Source: Gordonia bronchialis DSM 43247 (GTDB lineage Bacteria; Actinomycetota; Actinomycetes; Mycobacteriales; Mycobacteriaceae). Taken from it: a DNA stretch of 64,000 nucleotides. The notes beneath the pieces are model-generated. The model did not search any database and was not told the DNA's origin. It saw only the letters and a program-made list of their open reading frames with translations. The stretch is from NCBI RefSeq assembly GCF_000024785.1, contig NC_013441.1, positions 248,001 through 312,000 on the forward strand, read 5' to 3'. The position numbers were made by a program, and so were the translations under genes. Each line of letters opens with the position of its first letter. Position 1 is the stretch's first letter. Below are positions 27,101-35,024 of this stretch, one piece after another.

Positions 27101-27429
27101 CCTTCGCCTTCCCGTGCCAGCGTCCGGCGTCGGCCGCCAATGGGGTCCTCGAGACACCGATGTGGCGCATCACCCCCGACGCCGAGGGTGAGCGCGTGAA
27201 CTCGCGGCGCTGGATGGCCGGCGACTACGGCGGCCCGCTCGGCATCGTCGAGAACGAACTACGCCCGACGGTGCTGCCGGCCTACCTGCGCAACGACTGG
27301 GCCAAGGACTGGGGCAGCCTGCAACGCCTGACCCCCCTCAAACCGCAGGTGACCGCCGAGATCGACCTCACCGACGACGTCCACTGGGGCTGGTGGACAC
27401 CCGGACCGATGCGCGCGGTCAAGAACTGA
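24136..27429 (+). CDS. embB: EmbB-type arabinosyltransferase, diverged copy
   Basis: The protein has 1,097 residues with only a short N-terminal tail. The acidic pair D264-D265 (NTADDGYQV) and GAPQDPFGWHYQYLALW are present, so the glycosyltransferase core is likely active. The otherwise invariant FTPTKW..FG loop reads FVPTKATHQMG (residues 552-562), with Ala in place of Trp; the other four Emb proteins here keep the Trp. An Asp/Glu/Ser-rich linker (about 775-815) precedes the C-terminal carbohydrate-binding part. It is coupled to the rightward embA by an 8-bp overlap and converges on embC. The divergence suggests a changed acceptor or a different role from the leftward EmbB. Confidence 0.83.
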   Translation: MTEKRYRIAKLVAVIAGAIGVLLALAAPFLPVTYTKAELNWPQQGSVQNVAAPNVSYVPVSVDIAVPCTLAADLPAAGGVLLSTVPENGAEAGKVGLFIRATEQRLIVTQRNAVLLSVPRAQAQDNPGCRVVIHADTSGTRGAVEGLAPEAGVTTFDLRDPNARPQIIGVYTDLPPGASTEGLSYRSTIDTRFISSPTTLKGLALIIGVLCTIASMIALAVLDSRDGRKLRKLLPHRWWRPRIVDVVVGVVLLIWLFIGGNTADDGYQVTVGRIAPGAGYLDNYYRYFGAPQDPFGWHYQYLALWMQVSTATPWLRLLPFLFALAGWFLISRAALPRLGKAVASSTPAMWAAGLGFLAVWLPFNNGLRVEPVLSVGILLTWVLVERAVATGRLFPLSLGIVSAAFTLTIHPAGAIAVLPLLAALRPILKRLRMRWRRDGFLPVLMPILASGLAVLFEIFADQPLASILEGVEVQGIVGPTNKWWTEAMRYYILLNPTPDGSIARRVGIFVTILAVLIIVLTLLSKRRVSRVASAPLWRLVTVTAGAVAVLAFVPTKATHQMGAFACLTGVLAAAATALLRPSVMRRRCNRTFVTAAAAYALAVAFAGRNQWWYVGSYGIPWGDDTPNVRGIGLYVPILVVAVALTAYGAWQYYRDDKLAELGEPVPAYRVNDPRPQRFLRRIPTYSLAIICAAMLGFTFISFAKAIDTQRDSWSWASSNLDAMRGNTCALADAVLVEEDPNTGLLAPARVAGQNNPSPGAALAGRGMTGFDPNGVSSNLESDSEGEDSDDAGQDRTQTDPNKAPEEPSGGAGSADTGGGTTATRGVNDSMVRLPFGLDPQRVPVLGTYGNPSGSGHLQSDWYQLPARSDDRPIVTMSVAGKIEYIDELAVRHPGQKLRLEFGRVEPDGRVTTVASMLPLDLDAAPEWRNLRFPLDQAPQRASVVRIVADDTSADPDQWLAVTPPRVTKLVTLNSLVGSEDPVLLDWEVAFAFPCQRPASAANGVLETPMWRITPDAEGERVNSRRWMAGDYGGPLGIVENELRPTVLPAYLRNDWAKDWGSLQRLTPLKPQVTAEIDLTDDVHWGWWTPGPMRAVKN

Positions 27430-27443
27430 CCCGCCTCCGCGGT

Positions 27444-27480
27444 CGTTGACCGTGCGTCGGATCTCGACGCACGATCAACG
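27444..27480. terminator. Bidirectional terminator hairpin between embB and embC
   Basis: The arms 27444-27459 and 27465-27480 pair at 15 of 16 positions around GATCT. A third copy of the core (GACGCACGGTCA, 27487-27498) follows in direct orientation. It lies between convergent emb genes. The rest of 27430-27548 shows nothing else. Confidence 0.65.
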
Positions 27481-27548
27481 GATATGGACGCACGGTCAGT
27501 GGGCGGACGCAGGGAGACGACGCTGGTCGTAACCGGGAGCGTCGAGTA

Positions 27549-30500
27549 CTACTTCCGGATCGGCGCCGGACTCCACAGCCCGCTGCGGGTGGCGGTGCCG
27601 GTCTGGATGTCCGCGAGGGTCGTCACGCCGCCATACGGCGTGTAGCGTTCCAGCGCTCCCCAATCGCGACCGATGTCGCCTCGCAGGTAGGTGGCGAGTG
27701 CGGTCGCCTCCTGGGACACCTGCAGCCAGCCGACCGGGCCGCCGCCGAACTGGTCCTGCCAGGCGGTCACCGCGGCAGCGAGATCGGCGCCCGGCTTGAT
27801 GCGCCAGTCGGGGATCTCGGCCACACCGACGTGATGGTCGAAGGGCCGCTGGCATGGGAAGGCGAGTCCGGAGGTCCAGTCGACGTGCACCGGCGCCTCA
27901 CGTCCGACGACGTCCTCGAGCGTGCGCATCTTCGGCACCCGCGGCGGGGTGACGACGATGAAGCGATCCTCGGACAGGTTGTCGTCGGTGGCGACGATAC
28001 GGACCGCGGTGGTGTCGGCGGGCAGATCCTTGGTGTCATAGCGCAGGTTTCGCCAGGACGGCCGGGGCCCGGGGTCGATGAGTTCGGTCTCGTCGGCCGG
28101 GGTGAGGTCGCCGTCGCGGGTGTTCGGCCCGATCGGATCGGAGGTGTACTGCAACATCAGATTGGGGTTGTCGTACTCGCCGGCGACCGACATCGTCAGC
28201 AGCGGACGGTCGCGCCAGCCGGCGGGCAGTGCGTACCAGCCGGAGGTCAGTTTCGCCGGGATCTGGTCGGTCTTGGAGTAGCTCCCCATCACCGGGGTGG
28301 TGGCCGGGTCGAGGAAGAACGGCAGCTTGGCGCGGCTGCCGTTGATTCCGGGGGTGGGCAGTACGCCGCCGCCGGTGCCGCCGGGGTTGGAGTTGAGGAT
28401 GTCCGGCGCCGCCCAGACGTTGCCGGCGAGGACGCCCAGTGAGCCCTCGCTGGCGGTGCTGGACAGATCGTCCTCGACGCCGTTGGGCGAGAACCCGACG
28501 GTGCCGGGCTGGGCGTCGGAGCCCGGTGGCGTCGTCGGCCCGCCCAGCGGGTTGGGGAGCGTTCGATCGACTGGCCGGAGCATGTCGCGGTTGGGGTCTT
28601 CTTCCACCCACACCCAGTCGGCCATCCCACATTCGTTCCCCGCGAGAGCTTCCAGGTTGGAACGCGGAGTGGAGAAGGAACTGCTCTGGTTGATGGCGGA
28701 GAACGCGGCGGTGACGATCTCGAAGACCACCACGGCGGCCGCGACGTAGGCGAACGGAGCCGATGCAATGGATGTGCCCACCCGCCGGTAGGCGCGTGGA
28801 TGACGCGGTGGGGGAGCGTTCTCGGCCGGGTCGGTGCCGGTGAACGGTTCGCGGAAGTGGAACCACAGGGCCAGTGCGAGCAGCAGCAGCGACAGGTAGA
28901 GCAGCAGTTGGCCGAGCATCAGCCCGCCGATCGTCACCTGGCTGATGCCCCACGGCATCCCCCACGACGAGTAGTAGTAATACGAGTTGGGTGCGGTGAA
29001 TGCGAAGCCCGTGACAAACAGGACCAGCGCCGCGAACAGCGTCCGGTTGCGGCGCGAGTGCATTGCCTGATGGCCGGCCGCGATGGTGGCGATCGCCGCC
29101 AGCGCGGCGGCGAGCCCCGCGAACACGCCGAAGTGGTGGGTCCACTTGGTGGGCGTGAACATCAGGAACACCAGTGACGCGAAGGTGATCCCGACGATGC
29201 GACGTGACGGACCCAGTGCGGTCCCCGGGATACGCGACTTGCGGATGAGGACAGCCGCGGAGACCACCATCGCCAGGATCATCGCGAGCACCGCGAACCG
29301 GCGCGCGATGGAACCGTCCGCCGAGAACGCGAAAAGCGAACTGTAGCGGTCGATCTCACTGAACCAGTGGCGCGACGGTCCGACGTCGGTCTTCATCGTC
29401 GACGCCTCGGTGAACGAGCGCAGCGTCAAGTTGGAGAAGACGACGAACACGACGAAGGTGCCGGCCGCAACGATGGGCGCGATCAATGCGACGTAGGACC
29501 ACGCGCCGCCGCCGATGACCCGCGCCCGCTTGATGAGTGCCATGATCATCGGCCGGGCGCCGGCGATGAGCGCGGCGACCGCCAGCAGGCCGGTGGGCCC
29601 GGCGGCGAGGCTGAATGCGCCGACGAGGCAGGCCACCGCCGCCGGCAGGAGCCGTCCGGTCGCGATCGCGCGTTCCACCGAACACCAGGTGAGCAGGGCG
29701 CCGAGGCAGATGATGGGTTCGGGACGCAGCCCGTTGTTGAACGGGAACCAGAACGCCAGGAACACGAAAGCAGCCGTCCACGCCACCGGCGGCCGGGTCA
29801 GCGCGGCGCGGCCGAGGCGCGGAATGACCTCGTGGCTGACGATCAGCCAGGCCAGGATGCCGCAGATCAGGGCCGGGATCCGCATCCACGGACTGGCCAC
29901 CGACACGTGGCTGAGCATGCCGAAGACCTGGTAATACCACCCGAACGGCGCTTCGGGTGCGCCGAACCAGCGGAAGTAGTTGGCGGTGTAGTCGGTGTCC
30001 TGGGCGACCCGCGACATGGTCAGCAGGTAACCGTCGTCGGAGGTGTTGGGCCCGATGAAGTGCCACACGATCAGCGCGCCGATCACCACGTAGTCACGGG
30101 CGTTGAGGTGCCACCAGCGGGCGGGCAGGAATCGGCGGTGACGGCGGCCGTCGGTGGAGTCGAGCGCAGCCAGGGCGACCAGCGACAGCAGGGTCGCGAT
30201 CACGCCGACGATGACGACGATCCACTTGAACACCGTCGGGGCGGTGTTGTACCGGGAATCGATGGTGACGTGGGCGTCGAGCCCGGGGACGTCGGCGGCG
30301 GGGCCGCTGAGGTCGGTGAACAGCCCGGTGAGCTGCGGACGCTGATCCGGCCAGTACTTGTACTGGTCGCGGGTGTCGGTGGACCCCATCAGCGGTGACC
30401 CGTCGTTGCCGCGCATACCCACGAACTCGGCGGTCACCGCGTCGGCGTCGGCGTGCACCACGATGTCGCGGCACGGCTGTGACCGGACCTGGGCGAGTGT

Positions 30501-30953
30501 CGCCGACACGAGCGGCACGTTGCGGTTGACGACCTCCACCGAGCGGTGGTCGTCGGGGTCGCTCGGTGAGCCGGTGACGCGGATGAACAGTCCGCGTTCG
30601 CCGCTTTTCTCCGCTTGCTTGGGCAGCGTCGACAACAGGACCGAGCCGTTGTCGCCGAGGCGGTCGACCGCGGTGCATGGGATCGAGATGTCCAGGTCGA
30701 TGGGGACGTAGCTGATCAGCGGTGCCGCCACCGAGCTGATCGCGTTCTGCTGCGGCCAGGTGATCTCTGCGGTCGTCTGCTTCACCGGCATGAGCGGTGT
30801 GGCGAGCGCGAGGAACAGGCCTGCCAACCCGGCGATGATGGCGACGAGTTTGGCTCGCCTCACGTTCTGGGCTGCGGACACAATGAGAGATGTTAGCCCC
30901 GGCGTCTCACCGTCCCTTTCCGGGACGGCTCCGGTAGGCCCGGCGGGGACCAC
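27549..30953 (-). CDS. embC: EmbC-type arabinosyltransferase
   Basis: The protein has up to 1,134 residues from GTG 30953. A shorter start at the GTG for VSAAQNVRRAKL (24 codons later) would also give a full family N-terminus. The acidic pair is in NTSDDGYLLTMSR (D306-D307 in the long form). FTPTKWTHHFGVFAGL, GTALGPSRRIVGIT and the end RSGLWSPAPIRK match mycobacterial EmbC closely, as I recall it. EmbC extends the arabinan of lipoarabinomannan in mycobacteria. Here it is not adjacent to aftA as in Mycobacterium tuberculosis: aroQ, an SRPBCC gene, an ArsR gene and a hydrolase lie between them. It is divergent from aroQ, with only 12 bp between the longest possible starts, so the shorter start may be the true one. 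Confidence 0.85.
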   Translation of the reverse strand: MVPAGPTGAVPERDGETPGLTSLIVSAAQNVRRAKLVAIIAGLAGLFLALATPLMPVKQTTAEITWPQQNAISSVAAPLISYVPIDLDISIPCTAVDRLGDNGSVLLSTLPKQAEKSGERGLFIRVTGSPSDPDDHRSVEVVNRNVPLVSATLAQVRSQPCRDIVVHADADAVTAEFVGMRGNDGSPLMGSTDTRDQYKYWPDQRPQLTGLFTDLSGPAADVPGLDAHVTIDSRYNTAPTVFKWIVVIVGVIATLLSLVALAALDSTDGRRHRRFLPARWWHLNARDYVVIGALIVWHFIGPNTSDDGYLLTMSRVAQDTDYTANYFRWFGAPEAPFGWYYQVFGMLSHVSVASPWMRIPALICGILAWLIVSHEVIPRLGRAALTRPPVAWTAAFVFLAFWFPFNNGLRPEPIICLGALLTWCSVERAIATGRLLPAAVACLVGAFSLAAGPTGLLAVAALIAGARPMIMALIKRARVIGGGAWSYVALIAPIVAAGTFVVFVVFSNLTLRSFTEASTMKTDVGPSRHWFSEIDRYSSLFAFSADGSIARRFAVLAMILAMVVSAAVLIRKSRIPGTALGPSRRIVGITFASLVFLMFTPTKWTHHFGVFAGLAAALAAIATIAAGHQAMHSRRNRTLFAALVLFVTGFAFTAPNSYYYYSSWGMPWGISQVTIGGLMLGQLLLYLSLLLLALALWFHFREPFTGTDPAENAPPPRHPRAYRRVGTSIASAPFAYVAAAVVVFEIVTAAFSAINQSSSFSTPRSNLEALAGNECGMADWVWVEEDPNRDMLRPVDRTLPNPLGGPTTPPGSDAQPGTVGFSPNGVEDDLSSTASEGSLGVLAGNVWAAPDILNSNPGGTGGGVLPTPGINGSRAKLPFFLDPATTPVMGSYSKTDQIPAKLTSGWYALPAGWRDRPLLTMSVAGEYDNPNLMLQYTSDPIGPNTRDGDLTPADETELIDPGPRPSWRNLRYDTKDLPADTTAVRIVATDDNLSEDRFIVVTPPRVPKMRTLEDVVGREAPVHVDWTSGLAFPCQRPFDHHVGVAEIPDWRIKPGADLAAAVTAWQDQFGGGPVGWLQVSQEATALATYLRGDIGRDWGALERYTPYGGVTTLADIQTGTATRSGLWSPAPIRK

Positions 30954-30965
30954 TAAGGTGAGGTC

Positions 30966-31436
30966 ATGTCCGACGACGCCGGGGCCCGCGAAACCACCGA
31001 ACCACTGCCCATCCTGTTGCTCAACGGTCCCAATCTGAACACCCTGGGCACCCGTCAGCCCGAGGTGTACGGGTCGGACACCCTGGCCGACGTCGTCGAT
31101 CTGGCCGAGCGCACGGCTGCCGAGCTGGGCTTTGGGCTACGGGCCGCGCAGACCAATCACGAGGGCCAGATGATCGACTGGATTCACGAGTCGGTCCGTC
31201 AGATCAGCGGCATCGTGATCAATCCAGCCGGCTGGACCCATACCTCGGTGGCGCTGGCCGATGCGCTGGTCATCCCGGGTGCCCCCATCATGGAGGTTCA
31301 CATCAGCAATGTGGCCGCCCGTGAACCGTTCCGCCATCATTCCTACGTCTCCCCGCACGCATCGGGCGTGATTGCCGGGTACGGCATCCGTGGGTACGAG
31401 TTCGCGATCCGACGCCTCGTCGACATCATCGGATGA
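30966..31436 (+). CDS. aroQ: Type II 3-dehydroquinate dehydratase
   Basis: The protein has 156 residues, the normal length of the dodecameric type II enzyme. Motifs are LLLNGPNLNTLGTRQPEVYG (N-terminal, with the active-site Arg and Tyr on the flexible lid), TNHEGQMIDWIH, INPAGWTHTSVALADAL and EVHISNVAAREPFRHHSYVS with the catalytic His. It converts 3-dehydroquinate to 3-dehydroshikimate in the shikimate pathway. It stands alone here, divergent from embC, with no other shikimate gene in the window. Confidence 0.95.
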   Translation: MSDDAGARETTEPLPILLLNGPNLNTLGTRQPEVYGSDTLADVVDLAERTAAELGFGLRAAQTNHEGQMIDWIHESVRQISGIVINPAGWTHTSVALADALVIPGAPIMEVHISNVAAREPFRHHSYVSPHASGVIAGYGIRGYEFAIRRLVDIIG

Positions 31437-31450
31437 CCTATCTTCGTACC

Positions 31451-31513
31451 GCAACCGTAGGGTTGCGTTACGCCGTCGTCGGTGTCACTATTCAAGTGCA
31501 ACTCAGATGTTGC
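31451..31513. promoter_or_regulatory. Twin ArsR-type operators
   Basis: GCAAC-N6-GTTGC occurs twice: 31451-31466 and 31498-31513. The second is embedded in a perfect 8-bp inverted repeat (AGTGCAAC/GTTGCACT, 31495-31516). The centres are 47 bp apart, both just upstream of the SRPBCC-ArsR operon. I infer autoregulation by the ArsR protein. Confidence 0.6.
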
Positions 31514-31545
31514 ACTCTGGAAGATCCTCGACATCAGGAGCACCC

Positions 31546-31998
31546 ATGACCACCGCCGACCACGACCGGATCGAACGTGAGATCACCATCGACGCGCCCG
31601 TCGACCGTGTCTGGACACTCGTCTCCGAACCCGGTTGGTACATCAACGACAAGCAGATCACCGAACACCGCATCGAGACGCGCGGTGAGGTGACGATCGT
31701 GCACGATCCCACCCACGGGGCGTTCGCGATGCTCGTCCTGGAACTCGACGAACCGCGCTACGCCGCCTTCCGCTGGCTCATCGACGCCGACGACCCGCAG
31801 AGCACGTCCACCCTCGTCGAATTCTGGCTCACCGAAACCGATTCCGGCGTCGTCCTCAAGGTTGCCGAGAGCGGCTTCGCGTCCCTCGACGACTCCGACG
31901 CCAATCGTCGTTCCCGATTCGAGGATCATTCCGACGGCTGGCGCATCGAACTCGAACTCGCCCGCGATCACCTCACCCGGCAGGATGCGCGTGCCTGA
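31546..31998 (+). CDS. SRPBCC (AHSA1-type) domain protein
   Basis: The protein has 150 residues from ATG 31546, with AGGAG at 31537-31541. It starts with a typical START-like N-terminus (REITIDAPVDRVWTLVSEPG) and ends with the long helix DGWRIELELARDHL. These helix-grip proteins bind hydrophobic ligands; AHSA1-type members are often cotranscribed with ArsR regulators, as here. It overlaps the ArsR gene by 14 bp. No ligand or reaction can be assigned from sequence. Confidence 0.85.
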   Translation: MTTADHDRIEREITIDAPVDRVWTLVSEPGWYINDKQITEHRIETRGEVTIVHDPTHGAFAMLVLELDEPRYAAFRWLIDADDPQSTSTLVEFWLTETDSGVVLKVAESGFASLDDSDANRRSRFEDHSDGWRIELELARDHLTRQDARA

Positions 31999-32320
31999 GA
32001 ACGACGCGGCCACCGTCGAACTCTTCGCGGCGCTCGCCGACGACACCCGCTGGCAGATCCTGGTGCGGCTCGGCCGCGAGCCCGCGTCGGCCTCGGCGCT
32101 GGCCGGCGAGTTCCCGATCTCCCGGCAGGCCATCGCCAAACACATTCAGCTGCTCACCGACGTCGGTCTGGTGACACCGGTCCGCGTGGGTCGGGAGATC
32201 CGCTACGAGACGGTGGGAGCCCGGCTGTCCGGTGTCGCCCGGCGCCTCGACGACATCGCCCGTGGATGGGACCGGCGACTGGCGCGGATCAAGACGTTGG
32301 CCGAGGATGCAACCACCTAG
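31985..32320 (+). CDS. ArsR-family transcriptional regulator
   Basis: The protein has 111 residues from ATG 31985 (a GTG at 31991 is also possible). It is one winged helix: FAALADDTRWQILVRLGREPASASALAGEFPISRQAIAKHIQLLTDVGLV. It lacks the Cys-rich metal-binding motif of ArsR/SmtB, so it probably senses something other than metal, perhaps with the partner SRPBCC protein. It overlaps that gene and likely binds the twin GCAAC-N6-GTTGC sites upstream. Its 3' end converges on the hydrolase gene, with 9 bp between them. Confidence 0.85.
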   Translation: MRVPENDAATVELFAALADDTRWQILVRLGREPASASALAGEFPISRQAIAKHIQLLTDVGLVTPVRVGREIRYETVGARLSGVARRLDDIARGWDRRLARIKTLAEDATT

Positions 32321-32329
32321 TGGTCCCGT

Positions 32330-33076
32330 TCAGTTGTCCAGGGCGTGCTGCGCGGCCAGCGCCACGGGTCCCCGGTGGATCGGTCCGTGACCGGGGAACA
32401 GGACGGTCGCGTCGAGCCGAGTGAACGCGTCGACGGTGCGCCTCGCCTCGTCGACGTCGTGCTGGAAGGCATCCGAGATGCATTGTGGCCCGGTGATCGT
32501 CGAGATCGGGTGACCGCTGACCAGCGCGTCGCCGGAGACCAGTACCGCGCCGCCGGCTGCGAGGTAGGCGCTGTGGCCGTCGGTGTGTCCGTGTGCGGCA
32601 ACGGGTGTGGGCCGACCGGGCAGATCGAGCGGATCGGGGAACGGTTGGGCGTCGGGCAGCCCGGCCCGACTCAGCACACCCAGCGGAGTCACCATGGCAA
32701 GCCACTTCAGGACCCGCGGGCGGTAGGCGATGGGTGCGATGTCGCGGACGTCGGCCTGCTGGAGGTGGTCGCGGCGGGCATGGGCCACCTCGACGGGGTC
32801 CATGTAGACGTCGAAGCCGTAGCGGCGCTGCAGTTTTGCCAGACCGCCGAGATGGTCGACGTGGGCGTGGGTGAGCAGGGCCCCGCGGATGTCCTCGGGT
32901 TGCGCACCGATCGCCCGGATCGATGAGACCACCGTCGACGCCTGTCCGGGGTAGCCGCCGTCGATCAGGGTGAGATCGGACCCCTCCCGCAGGATCACCC
33001 AGTTGACCGCGCCGGTGGTGACGAGATGTGCTGTGCCCGAATCGGATTCGACGGTCTCGAGCCGGAAGGCGCTCAT
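32330..33076 (-). CDS. Metallo-beta-lactamase-fold hydrolase, coupled to aftA
   Basis: The protein has 248 residues from ATG 33076, whose ATGA overlaps the aftA stop. The metal motif THAHVDHLGG is present, with later ligands in AHGHTDGHSAY, SGDALV and PGHGPIHRG. The fold covers glyoxalase II, lactonases and quorum-quenching enzymes; no signal peptide is seen, so it is probably cytoplasmic. It is the fourth gene after dprE1, dprE2 and aftA. I do not recall such a gene at this place in the M. tuberculosis cluster. A role in arabinan metabolism is possible but unproven. Confidence 0.85.
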   Translation of the reverse strand: MSAFRLETVESDSGTAHLVTTGAVNWVILREGSDLTLIDGGYPGQASTVVSSIRAIGAQPEDIRGALLTHAHVDHLGGLAKLQRRYGFDVYMDPVEVAHARRDHLQQADVRDIAPIAYRPRVLKWLAMVTPLGVLSRAGLPDAQPFPDPLDLPGRPTPVAAHGHTDGHSAYLAAGGAVLVSGDALVSGHPISTITGPQCISDAFQHDVDEARRTVDAFTRLDATVLFPGHGPIHRGPVALAAQHALDN

Positions 33077-35022
33077 CGCCGGGGTCCCTCTCGGACGACG
33101 AGGACAAACGGCCCTATCCCGTCGGTGGTGACGCGAAAGCGGGGATCGGCGAACAGCGTCGGGTCGAAGGTGACGGTGTAGCGCTTCACGTTCGGGTCGT
33201 TGGGGTAGACGTCCTGAGCGAGCCGGAGTGTGAAACCGTCTGCGCTGTAGCGGAACAGGAAGACATCGGGGGCGGGCCACGGCGAGCGGTTCAGCCGGTC
33301 GATGAGGTCCTGCGGTGACGTAGACTCCGACCAGCGTGCGATCGCGGCCGCCCGCTTGTCGAACTCGGCGAGCGGATTGGCGTAATGCGATGTGAGACCC
33401 TGGAATCCCCAGTACGGGTAGATGGACAGGAAACCGTAGTCGGCGGTCAGCACGATGTTGTCGGTGGGCACGCGCTGTGTCTGCTCGCGGATGAGCCGGT
33501 CGATCTTCGGGTAGTACGACTCGGCGCCGGCCGGTCGATGATCACCACGTTCGCCGTACCCGTCGGTGTCGGTGTATGCCGTGGTGATCTCGGCACTCAG
33601 ATGTCCCGGAATCCCCTGTGCCACAGCGATCGCGGCGATGGTGGCCACGGCGCCGACGACGAACCGAACATCACCGAAGCGGCCCACCGCGGCGTGCGCG
33701 AGTTCGATCACCCCGAAGACGCCCGCCGCGGTCAGCACGGCGATCAGGATCGGGTCGAGCCGGAAGGAGAGCAGCGTGGAACCGGCCGCCGTCATGAGCA
33801 TGGACAGCAGGCAGAAGAGATAGACGGCCACCACCGTCGCGCCGAAGGCGAGCGCCACCGTCCGTTGCCGGAATCGCAGCAGAATCCACACCAGGCCGAT
33901 CAGGGTGATGACCCCGACCAGGTTCAGCTGGAACATCGGGACCGGGAAGACGGCACCGCCCTCGGGCAGATAGTGTTCGGCGGTCCCGCCGCTGGCGGGC
34001 CGGTTGGTGACCCGCGCCCACAGGTAGGGCGCCCAAACGGTCAGTGCGACAAGACCGGTGACCGCTCCGACGGCCACCAGCCGCACCGCGATCGCGCCGA
34101 TCACGCGACGACGTTCGGTGCGCACCTCGTCGGTGGGCAGGGCCTTGTTGGCCAGGCCGCGCCACCCCTGGACGGCGAAGTAGAGCGCGAGCAGGATCGC
34201 GACGATGGCGAACAAGCCGATGAACAGCGTGTACATCGTGGCGCACAGGCCGACGAAGAGTCCGGCGGCGATCACCGCCGGCCAACTGGTGCCCTCCCGC
34301 ACGCCGGGCACCGGTCCGTCCGCGGCCCGCGAACGCCCCCGCAACGCATACGTCAGGACGATCACCATCGGTACGGCCAGCAGAACCAGCACGGCGGCAT
34401 AGGGTTCCGGTGACGCATACATCAACGTCACCGTCGTCACCGCGAGGGCCAGCGCGCCACCGCGGTCCGCACCGAACATGCGGTTGAGCGCGACCACGGC
34501 CACCGCCGCGGCGATCGCGATCGAGATGATCGCCCACGGCTTGTACGCCTCCCAGCCGGGCTGGCCGGAGAGCTGGGCAAAGCGTCCGCCCCACCAGAAC
34601 CAGCCGGCCGGATAGTAGGGCGGCAGGTCCACGTAGGTCATGTCCGCCAGCCGCGGACTCGACGTCATCCGGGTGAGGTACTCGGTGCGGAACTCCTGGT
34701 CGACGGACAGGCCGAACAGATACAGCCGCGTCGCGCCCAGCGGCATGCCCAGGGTGACGGTGACGAACCCGGACATGGCTGCCGCCGACAGGAACGGGAT
34801 CGCCACGCGCGCACGCCCGTAGCGGTACAGCAGAGCCACCGCGACGACCACCGCGATCGCGATGGCCTGACCGGCGGTGGTCAGTGCGCGGGTGACGTTG
34901 GACGAGTTGTAGGCCGGCCAGTCAACGGCGTCGATCACCTTCAGACCGGCCAGTGCGACGACCGCGCCGACCACCACGGCGATCACCAGTGTGCCGAGAT
35001 CGCGCCCCAGGCTCTTGGTCAT
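33073..35022 (-). CDS. aftA: Galactan 5-O-arabinofuranosyltransferase AftA
   Basis: The protein has 649 residues, the AftA length. A GT-C type membrane domain spans about residues 1-480, and a periplasmic C-terminal domain carries DNIVLTADYGFLSIYPYWGFQGLTSHYANP. The loop LPPYYPAGWFWWGGR is typical of AftA. In mycobacteria the enzyme adds the first arabinose from decaprenyl-phosphoarabinose to galactan, priming Emb action. It follows dprE2 by 2 bp, matching the dprE1-dprE2-aftA order in Mycobacterium, but embC does not follow. The start (MTKSLGRDLG) leads directly into the first helix. Confidence 0.9.
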   Translation of the reverse strand: MTKSLGRDLGTLVIAVVVGAVVALAGLKVIDAVDWPAYNSSNVTRALTTAGQAIAIAVVVAVALLYRYGRARVAIPFLSAAAMSGFVTVTLGMPLGATRLYLFGLSVDQEFRTEYLTRMTSSPRLADMTYVDLPPYYPAGWFWWGGRFAQLSGQPGWEAYKPWAIISIAIAAAVAVVALNRMFGADRGGALALAVTTVTLMYASPEPYAAVLVLLAVPMVIVLTYALRGRSRAADGPVPGVREGTSWPAVIAAGLFVGLCATMYTLFIGLFAIVAILLALYFAVQGWRGLANKALPTDEVRTERRRVIGAIAVRLVAVGAVTGLVALTVWAPYLWARVTNRPASGGTAEHYLPEGGAVFPVPMFQLNLVGVITLIGLVWILLRFRQRTVALAFGATVVAVYLFCLLSMLMTAAGSTLLSFRLDPILIAVLTAAGVFGVIELAHAAVGRFGDVRFVVGAVATIAAIAVAQGIPGHLSAEITTAYTDTDGYGERGDHRPAGAESYYPKIDRLIREQTQRVPTDNIVLTADYGFLSIYPYWGFQGLTSHYANPLAEFDKRAAAIARWSESTSPQDLIDRLNRSPWPAPDVFLFRYSADGFTLRLAQDVYPNDPNVKRYTVTFDPTLFADPRFRVTTDGIGPFVLVVREGPRR

Positions 35023-35024
35023 GC

